DNA of 5,090 nt from Clostridiaceae bacterium (lineage in GTDB: Bacteria; Bacillota; Clostridia; Saccharofermentanales; DTU023), in assembly GCA_012800135.1 (NCBI GenBank), contig JAAZJV010000105.1:1-5090 (forward strand), read 5' to 3'. The position numbers were made by a program, and so were the translations under genes. This document shows, in pieces, positions 1-4,223 of this stretch. Numbering within the stretch: the first letter of the stretch is position 1; every line of letters begins with the position of its first letter. Below the pieces are notes generated by a model. It searched no databases. It had not been told where the DNA came from and saw only the letters and a program-made list of their open reading frames with translations.

Positions 1-2
1 AC

Positions 3-344
3 AATGAAAAACTTGTGCGTCAAGAAGCGTTGAGGACGAAAATCCTGAAGATCATGGCCGATCTGGAGCTCGATGCCATTGTCTACCCGCATCAGCAACA
101 GCTCGTCTGTAAAATTGGCGAATCTCAGCAGCAGCGCAACGGTGTGCTTTGTTCTTCGACCGGTTTCCCATCGATCGCAGTTCCGGCAGGGTTCGCGCCA
201 GATCCCAACGCACCTATCGGTGTACCTGTCGGCTTAGAGATCATCGGAAGACCGTTCACGGAACCGGTGCTGATTGAAATCGCGTATGCGTTTGAACAGC
301 TAACGCGCTTCCGTAAGCCGCCCGTTTCAACGCCGGCGCTCTGA
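3..344 (+). CDS. Amidase-signature family hydrolase, C-terminal fragment (5' end outside window)
   Basis: This reading frame is open from the left edge and ends at TGA 342-344, so only about the last 113 residues are present. The text matches the C-terminal part of amidase-signature enzymes, which hydrolyse amide (C-N) bonds. Visible family traits are the TGFPSIAVPAGF strand-turn, which lines the active-site cleft in this family, then PIGVPVGLEIIGRPFTEP and a closing helix, IEIAYAFEQLT. The catalytic Ser-cisSer-Lys triad lies upstream of the window and cannot be checked. The substrate cannot be read from this part. A GatA-type subunit is less likely, because the tail is of the free-standing amidase kind and no gatB or gatC follows. 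A GTG at 15 is an internal valine codon, not the start. The stop is two bases before the birA start, so the two genes are probably co-transcribed. Confidence 0.85.
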   Translation, partial: NEKLVRQEALRTKILKIMADLELDAIVYPHQQQLVCKIGESQQQRNGVLCSSTGFPSIAVPAGFAPDPNAPIGVPVGLEIIGRPFTEPVLIEIAYAFEQLTRFRKPPVSTPAL

Positions 345-346
345 TC

Positions 347-1234
347 ATGCCCGTTTTTAGTCGGCCATTACTTGGAGAGCACCATTCCGAAGACGATGAT
401 TTATCGGTAAGAGAAATCAATCGTCTTTCCGCCGCTGCTATCCGTGAAGCTCTCTCGTGTTGCTGGGACGATCTTGATGTGCGTTGCATGCCTGTCGTTG
501 ATTCGACGAATCTGGAAGCACGTCGTCTCCTTTCTGTTGAGAATAAAGAGTACCTCGTCGCTTCTTCCGCCCAATCGGCCGGAAGAGGGCGCCGAGGACG
601 TATTTTTTATTCTCCCGGTGACGGGTGCGGCCTGTACTTTTCATTGGCGCTTCCGTGGTCGTATGAGGCACAGCCGACACAAGTGACAACGATGGCGGCG
701 GTCGCAGTCTGTCGGGCGCTTGAAACACTTTACGGCCTGACCCCAAAAATCAAATGGGTCAATGACATTTTCTTGCAAGAGCGTAAAGTATCGGGTATTT
801 TGACGGAAGGTTGGATTCGCCCGGAGACGCAGTCGATTGACGCGCTGATTGTCGGCGTGGGAATCAATCTCGTATCTCCAAAGGCCGGTTATCCTCAAGA
901 GATTGCCGATACTGCCGGCGCGCTTGCCGACAGTATCTCGAATCAGATGACGAAATTGATCGACCCAAATAGCCTTTGCGCTGCGATTATCAACGCATTA
1001 GGTGTTATCATCGATGAACTTCCTGATCGCGCTTACATGGAAGATTATCGCCAACGCTGTTTTATATTGGGGAAGAGAGTTCTATTGGACGATGAGCGCG
1101 TCGTTATTCCGAGTACCGTCACGGATGACGGAACGCTTGTTGTTTTTGAAAACGGCCGGTACGAACAGCTTTCAACCGGCGAAATTCAAAGCATCCGTCT
1201 TGATATACGCGACGATGGATTGGTGGTTGAATAG
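347..1234 (+). CDS. birA: Biotin--[biotin carboxyl-carrier protein] ligase, catalytic and C-terminal domains only
   Basis: This cytoplasmic enzyme (295 aa) makes biotinyl-5'-AMP from biotin and ATP and transfers biotin to a lysine of carboxyl-carrier proteins. Family motifs are in order: DSTN (residues 52-55), the biotin/AMP loop AQSAGRGRRGR (75-85), KWVNDIF (136-142), KVSGILTE (147-154) and IVGVGINL (168-175). A C-terminal SH3-like domain follows (about 240-284), with LGKRV and STGEIQSIR. The 45 or so residues before the catalytic domain include LSAAAIREAL, which resembles the linker that normally follows the winged helix-turn-helix. The helix-turn-helix itself is absent. The frame is closed by TAA at 314-316, so no longer N-terminus is possible here. 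This makes it a monofunctional ligase rather than a BirA-type repressor. No good Shine-Dalgarno sequence precedes ATG 347. Translational coupling to the amidase stop two bases upstream is likely. Confidence 0.93.
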   Translation: MPVFSRPLLGEHHSEDDDLSVREINRLSAAAIREALSCCWDDLDVRCMPVVDSTNLEARRLLSVENKEYLVASSAQSAGRGRRGRIFYSPGDGCGLYFSLALPWSYEAQPTQVTTMAAVAVCRALETLYGLTPKIKWVNDIFLQERKVSGILTEGWIRPETQSIDALIVGVGINLVSPKAGYPQEIADTAGALADSISNQMTKLIDPNSLCAAIINALGVIIDELPDRAYMEDYRQRCFILGKRVLLDDERVVIPSTVTDDGTLVVFENGRYEQLSTGEIQSIRLDIRDDGLVVE

Positions 1235-1408
1235 TGATTGGCATCCTTGATCAGTGTTGTCACTTAGTTACAACCATCCGCTACTTCCCAACGCAAAAGA
1301 TGGCTGCTAAGTGCCGCTTTTGGGTACTCTAGTGATTGGATTTTCTCATAGATTAACGGTGCTATATTTAACAGAGTGAAATCATAGACTAATGAATCTT
1401 GTTCTTTT

Positions 1409-1436
1409 TTGCTTAATATGGTATTGATGATAATAG
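1409..1436 (+). promoter_or_regulatory. Possible sigma-70-type promoter of the lipoprotein gene
   Basis: TTGCTT (1409-1414) and TAATAG (1431-1436) are separated by 16 bp in an AT-rich stretch about 50 bp before the lipoprotein start. Neither box is a full consensus match, and the alternative -10 GATAAT (1429-1434) overlaps. The position is plausible but the assignment is weak. Confidence 0.3.
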
Positions 1437-1470
1437 TATGACGTGGCTACGTTCCACACCATAAAAAGAG

Positions 1471-1478
1471 AAGGGGAG
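1471..1478 (+). promoter_or_regulatory. Ribosome binding site deciding the lipoprotein start
   Basis: AAGGGGAG lies six bases before ATG 1485. It settles the start at 1485 rather than the in-frame ATG at 1443. The latter has no such signal and would put 14 polar residues in front of the signal peptide. Confidence 0.8.
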
Positions 1479-1484
1479 AAAAAT

Positions 1485-1853
1485 ATGAAGAAAGCAATTG
1501 CGTTCACCCTCGTCGTTATCATCAGTCTCGGACTTGTCGCCTGCGGAGGCGGCAAAGACAGCATCGTCGGCAAGTGGGCTTATGAAGTGAATGAAGCCGG
1601 CGTGGAAGGAAAAATGATCTATGAATTTACCTCTGACGGAAAACTCAAGATCTCTATTGATACCGGAAATGCAGAAGCAGACAAACTAATAAATGCGTTA
1701 TACAGCGCAATAGAGATGACCTATGAAGTTAAGGACGGAAAAATCACTTTAAAGAGTAACGATCCGTCGTTCCCGCCACTCGATGCTACGCCCTACACGA
1801 TTGAAGGTGATACACTGAAGTTCGAAGACTACAGCATGAAGCGCGTTAAATAA
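1485..1853 (+). CDS. Small secreted lipoprotein with a GKW/lipocalin-like domain, function unknown
   Basis: The protein has 122 residues. It opens with a lipoprotein signal peptide: KK at 2-3, a hydrophobic core at about 4-18, and lipobox LVAC with the lipidated cysteine at residue 20. A short GGGKDS linker follows. The mature part, about 100 residues, begins IVGKWAYEV and alternates beta-strand-like segments: KMIYEFTSDGKLKISID, MTYEVKDGKITLKS, YTIEGDTLKFEDYSMKRV. This is the pattern of the small lipocalin-like or DUF5640-type lipoproteins common in Bacillota. It would be anchored to the outer face of the cytoplasmic membrane. No substrate or partner is known or visible. The gene appears monocistronic, with its own strong Shine-Dalgarno sequence and an intrinsic terminator 26 bp after the stop. 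Lipoprotein status is solid; the domain name is a resemblance judged by eye. Confidence 0.85.
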   Translation: MKKAIAFTLVVIISLGLVACGGGKDSIVGKWAYEVNEAGVEGKMIYEFTSDGKLKISIDTGNAEADKLINALYSAIEMTYEVKDGKITLKSNDPSFPPLDATPYTIEGDTLKFEDYSMKRVK

Positions 1854-1879
1854 CACAATCTCTCTGATGATTCAAAAGG

Positions 1880-1905
1880 CCGATGCCGTCAGGTATCGGT
1901 TTTTT
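1880..1905 (+). terminator. Intrinsic terminator of the lipoprotein gene
   Basis: CCGATGCC (1880-1887), loop GTCA, then GGTATCGG (1892-1899) form an 8-bp stem with one G-U pair, followed at once by six T (1900-1905). It starts 26 bp after the lipoprotein stop. Confidence 0.9.
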
Positions 1906-1941
1906 ATGTGAAATCCTAAAAAGCATCTACTTGCAAGCGGC

Positions 1942-2103
1942 AATAAGCAATCGGAATCATAATGGAGTATCTCTTTGCCTGGAGAAATAAATAAAATGAA
2001 CTCAAAAGGTTTATCTATTATCAGAGGCATTAAAATAGATAAGCAGATAAGCTCTCCAAAGGAACGACAACTACCCAGTAGTAATAGGCAATCGGAATCC
2101 TAA
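1942..2103. repeat. Direct repeat pair, 21 bp, 141 bp apart
   Basis: AATAAGCAATCGGAATCATAA (1942-1962) recurs as AATAGGCAATCGGAATCCTAA (2083-2103) with two differences. The flank of the second copy, ATCCTAAAA, also appears just before the first copy at 1913-1921. The block between and around them may therefore be an old duplication. No target-site or transposase evidence accompanies it. Confidence 0.75.
1996..2103 (+). CDS. Doubtful 35-residue ORF
   Basis: An ATG at 1996 is preceded by CTGGAGA with about 10 bp spacing. It opens 35 codons (starting MNSKGLSIIRGIKIDKQ, ending QSES) that stop exactly at the end of the second 21-bp direct repeat. The peptide is polar, with no signal sequence or recognisable motif. 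The only coding support is the Shine-Dalgarno-like sequence, and codon choice gives no clear sign of selection. It could equally be chance reading of duplicated non-coding DNA. Confidence 0.15.
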   Translation: MNSKGLSIIRGIKIDKQISSPKERQLPSSNRQSES

Positions 2104-2130
2104 AAGAGCCTTAAATTACCGGAAAACGAC

Positions 2131-2195
2131 TAACAAGAAACTGCACCTCGAAAACTGGGTGAGACATCCCAAACCGGAGGTGCAGTTTCTTGTTA
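2131..2195. repeat. Perfect 19-bp inverted repeat, long-stem hairpin
   Basis: TAACAAGAAACTGCACCTC (2131-2149) is repeated as its exact reverse complement at 2177-2195. The 27-nt centre can itself pair TGGG (2156-2159) with CCCA (2168-2171). The arms contain the same AAACTG-CACC / GGTG-CAGTTT words as the array to the right, but facing the other way. The hairpin therefore looks like the junction between the right half of one array unit and the left half of the next. No U tract follows, so it is not a standard terminator. Confidence 0.85.
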
Positions 2196-2289
2196 AATGC
2201 AAATTACTGATAAATGTAACTTACCGCGGTTAAACCAAATGCCAGACTTTCAAAACTCATTCCAAGACATTTTTTTGAAACATGCCCCT

Positions 2290-2808
2290 GTCAATTTTTC
2301 AATTAATTTAGAAAAACAGACACCTCAGCCACAAGCTGCGTACAGTTTTTCATTTTATTTCGAAAAACTGGCACCCTCTGAAACAAGACGTCTACAGTTT
2401 TTCAGTTTTGTTAGGAAAAGCAGACAACAGGATGCCATCCATAGTGGACAGTTTTTCAAGTTTCATAGAATTATTGTCTGTAAGGAACTGACACCTCGCC
2501 AAATGCCGTGTCCGTCCGTTTTTTAAGATATTTTAGAAAAACTGGTCACAAGGCGTAGATTGGACAATTATTATGATTATTCAGAAAAACTGCCGTCATA
2601 GTGGATCCCATGACTTTGCATAGCCATTTTTTTAGTTAATTTAGAAAACCTGTCGTGGCCGATCTAGTGGGGTGGTCAATTTCTCAATTAATTTTGAAAA
2701 ACGAGCTTTTTTGTCCCCATTAGTGGTTATTTTTTCATATTTATTAGAAAAAGAACCTTTCTCTCATAGAAGTGTATTTTTCTTTTTAGATAAAATCGAA
2801 AAACTGTC
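2290..2808. repeat. Array of about ten degenerate AT-rich palindromic units at roughly 50-bp spacing
   Basis: Each unit reads roughly ACAGTTTTTC, about ten A/T bases, then GAAAAACTG, often followed by GCACC or GACACCTC. Later units are often preceded by TAGTGG. Units start near 2290, 2342, 2394, 2448, 2516, 2564, 2622, 2675, 2725 and 2773, giving steps of 52, 52, 54, 68, 48, 58, 53, 50 and 48 bp. A decayed unit may sit at about 2242-2270, joining the array to the inverted repeat at 2131-2195. Unit two (2343-2370) keeps a perfect 9-bp stem; the others carry mismatches, and the unit at 2448-2490 has an enlarged centre. The intervening 18-29 bp are richer in G+C and differ from one another. The steps are not multiples of three, so the array is not a repeated protein. 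No cas, transposase or integrase gene is nearby. Function unknown. Confidence 0.8.
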
Positions 2809-2990
2809 CAGAAGAATATGTGGTGAGACTGCCATTCCGAACATTGGATTAAAACGGATAAGCGCGATAAGAATGACGCGGTGCACATAGTGTTGCATTA
2901 CGATTTTTACTACGGCGTCTGCTGCTCTGTTCAAACATCGACAAGCAGAGGCGGTAAAAAAACGATGTGGTTTTATAGAGCTTTATTGGG
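2809..2990. other. Unassigned interval between the palindrome array and the 59-bp repeats
   Basis: No gene is recognisable here. A loose hairpin (CTGCT at 2921-2929 with AGCAG at 2944-2948, plus partial pairing outward) is flanked by GGTAAAAAAACG. It lacks a terminator-like U tract on either strand. Otherwise nothing interpretable is seen. Confidence 0.4.
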
Positions 2991-3108
2991 TAGAATGATC
3001 ACTTGAAAAGCATGATGATTATGTTGTGAAGAATGTGAGCATGATTTTGTAGAATGATCACTTGTAATGTATGGTGATTACGTGGTGATGACAGTGAGCA
3101 AAATTTTG
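2991..3108. repeat. Tandem repeat, two 59-bp copies plus a decayed third
   Basis: Copy one (2991-3049) and copy two (3050-3108) both begin TAGAATGATCACTTG, end in ATTTTG, and align without gaps at 48 of 59 positions. A third, weaker copy starts about 3109. Its TGAAAAGTATGATCATGATG (3120-3139) matches TGAAAAGCATGATGATTATG of copy one (3004-3023), 116 bp away, which is close to twice the unit. Each full copy contains the palindrome TGATCA. The block lies in the region upstream of bioY. Confidence 0.85.
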
Positions 3109-3132
3109 TTGCATCAAGATGAAAAGTATGAT
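3106..3132 (+). promoter_or_regulatory. Tentative bioY promoter
   Basis: TATGAT (3127-3132) is a good -10 box. The only -35 candidate, TTGTTG (3106-3111), is 15 bp away, which is short. If used, it would give a leader of about 155 nt containing the duplicated start region before bioY. Weak support. Confidence 0.2.
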
Positions 3133-3153
3133 CATGATGTCGCAATCTAATAA

Positions 3154-3301
3154 TTGAAGATCATCGAGACGAACTGCTTGTTTAAAAGAGGAATTCGGAA
3201 GGTTTTCAAGACGACTGAGATGTTGTGAAGATTAATTTTGAAGACCATCATGATGAATGGTTGTGTTAAAGAGGAATTTGGAAGACTGTCAAAATGAATC
3301 A
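3154..3301. repeat. Imperfect direct duplication, 84 bp apart, that includes the bioY start region
   Basis: TTGAAGATCATCGAGACGAA (start of copy A, 3154) and TTGAAGACCATCATGATGAA (start of copy B, 3238) continue in parallel with one 1-bp indel. Both run through TTAAA, GAGGAATT and GGAAG to about 3219 and 3301. In copy B this leads to the bioY ATG at 3294. The aligned position in copy A reads ACG and soon meets a stop. ATGTTGTGAAGA (3220-3231) also occurs in the 59-bp repeat (3021-3032), linking the two repeat blocks. Confidence 0.75.
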
Positions 3302-3884
3302 TCAGGAATATCTAAATGATGACAAAAACAAGAACCGTCCGACTAGAAGAAAGTCAACCCGCTTTATTGCTAGGGTGGCGCTAATGGCTGTTGTAATCAT
3401 GGTTTGCAGTTTAATTCGGATACCGGTGGGACCTGTTCCCATCACGTTGCAAACGTTTGGTGTATTGCTTGCAGGGATTCTTCTAGATCCGGCAGAATCT
3501 TTTTTTTCTGTGCTTCTGCATCTCGTTTTGAAGATTATTATAGGTGGATGGGCTGTCGTGATATCGCCCAGTTTCGGTTTTGTTCTTGTCTTTGTTGTAG
3601 CCGCGCCGCTGCTATCTCTTTTGACTGCGCGAACACAGGGAAGATTGCGCCCGATGATGATTCATATCGTGCTCGTCTCGTTACTTATTTACTTCGTGGG
3701 GCTTTTTTATATGATGGGAATGTTGCGGCTTTATACGGGTGAGGCACAATCATTTTCACAGGCACTTACGTATGGTGTGTTGATATTCATTCCGGGTGAC
3801 ATCGCTAAAGCCACATTAGCCTGTTTGGTTGGTTATAAATTATATCCGCATTTTTCTTCTTCAGCTGCTCGGATAAACGCCTAG
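3294..3884 (+). CDS. bioY: BioY-family biotin transporter (ECF-type substrate-binding membrane protein), divergent
   Basis: This is a 196-residue inner-membrane protein. A charged N-terminus (1-24) precedes about six hydrophobic segments (about 26-42, 50-64, 70-84, 95-110, 121-145, 156-182). BioY hallmarks are IPVGPVPITLQTFGVLLAG (43-61) and the last-helix motif FIPGDIAKATLA (165-176). Its Asp169-x-x-Lys172 pair corresponds to residues that contact biotin in characterised BioY proteins. BioY binds biotin outside the cell and imports it, usually with the shared ECF ATPases and EcfT, none of which are here. The glycine-rich loop between helices three and four is abnormal. The usual G-x-PVF-x-GG run is largely missing (about eight residues short), and the usual GPTGGY reads SPSFGF (91-96). 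ATG 3294 follows GGAAG by nine bases and sits at the end of a duplicated leader. No ligase or carboxylase gene is adjacent. The family call is firm, transport activity less so. Confidence 0.88.
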   Translation: MNHQEYLNDDKNKNRPTRRKSTRFIARVALMAVVIMVCSLIRIPVGPVPITLQTFGVLLAGILLDPAESFFSVLLHLVLKIIIGGWAVVISPSFGFVLVFVVAAPLLSLLTARTQGRLRPMMIHIVLVSLLIYFVGLFYMMGMLRLYTGEAQSFSQALTYGVLIFIPGDIAKATLACLVGYKLYPHFSSSAARINA

Positions 3885-3964
3885 AAACAGAGAGAATTAT
3901 GAAGAATTATGAACTGAAATTATATAGGGACAGAGATATTTAATCAGCTATTCAGCTTTACTCT

Positions 3965-4195
3965 AATTCAGTTGCCAAGAGATACCTCCGAGCAGATGAA
4001 AGGATTGAACCAGTATATCAACCTAAATCAATTCAGCTGCCAAGAGATACTTTCGATCAGCCGAAAGAGTTGAACTAGTTGTTTAGTCTTAATTAAATTC
4101 AGCTGCTAGGAGCACCTCCCAACAGCTGAAAAAGTTTATGCTATTCGCTTTAATTAATTCTTACTCCGTTGCCCGGAGAAACTCCGGGCAACGGA
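3965..4195. repeat. Three or four hairpin repeats at 60-66 bp spacing between convergent genes
   Basis: AATTCAG starts units at 3965, 4030 and 4096; a related AATTC at 4156 leads into the strong stem at 4165-4195. Units one to three read TTCAGYTGCYARGAG-A-Y (Y pyrimidine, R purine), then a variable centre, then CAG-NGAA and a run of A/G. In unit three TTCAGCTG (4098-4105) pairs perfectly with CAGCTGAA (4123-4130), and GGAG with CTCC inside it. Unit two (4032-4039 with 4058-4065) has one mismatch and unit one has two. The placement after both stop codons suggests transcript-end structures, but U tracts are lacking. Confidence 0.75.
4165..4195. terminator. Perfect 14-bp GC-rich stem, likely shared transcript-end hairpin
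   Basis: TCCGTTGCCCGGAG (4165-4178), loop AAA, then CTCCGGGCAACGGA (4182-4195) pair without a mismatch. The stem lies 29 bp beyond the stop of the minus-strand hydroxylase gene and downstream of bioY on the plus strand. Neither strand has a proper T run after it. It is therefore either a Rho-assisted or atypical terminator, or an RNA 3'-end protecting structure. It is the fourth, strongest member of the local hairpin series. Confidence 0.65.
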
Positions 4196-4223
4196 AAGAT
4201 TATATGATCGATTTGCCTTAGCC

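Larger units (their letters stand above)
1235..1484. other. Gene-free interval between birA and the lipoprotein gene
   Basis: No ORF in this 250-bp interval looks like a protein. It holds a 10-bp direct repeat (TAGTGATTGG, at 1232-1241 and 1330-1339). There is also a weak imperfect hairpin, CAAAAG-GGC paired with GCC-CTTTTG (1294-1304 with 1313-1322). The hairpin could end the amidase-birA transcript, but it lacks a separate U tract. The right part is AT-rich and presumably holds the lipoprotein promoter. Confidence 0.5.

Noticed and set aside
1443..1484. Upstream ATG (1443) as the start of the lipoprotein
   Set aside because: The strong AAGGGGAG site and the proper signal peptide both belong to ATG 1485. 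The extension would place polar residues before the signal peptide.
2131..2195. Insertion sequence end or intrinsic terminator
   Set aside because: No transposase remnant or target duplication is seen nearby, and no U tract follows the stem on either strand.
2197..2526. 109-codon plus-strand ORF across the palindrome array
   Set aside because: Its sequence (FSINLEKQ, FSFYFEKLAP, FFSFVRKS) is just the array unit read in shifting frames. Unit steps are not multiples of three, there is no ribosome binding site, and the composition is unlike a real protein.
2290..2808. CRISPR array
   Set aside because: Repeats differ too much from unit to unit, spacers are short and uneven (about 18-29 bp), and no cas gene is present. 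A palindromic repeat family explains it better.
2672..2890. 72-codon plus-strand ORF at the right end of the array
   Set aside because: It is also a read-through of array units (FSINFEKR, FSYLLEKE, FLDKIEKL) with a GTG start and no support for translation.
2991..3293. BirA operator or known riboswitch upstream of bioY
   Set aside because: No BirA-type TTGTAAACC / GGTTTACAA palindrome is present, the local BirA has no DNA-binding domain, and no conserved riboswitch core is recognisable.
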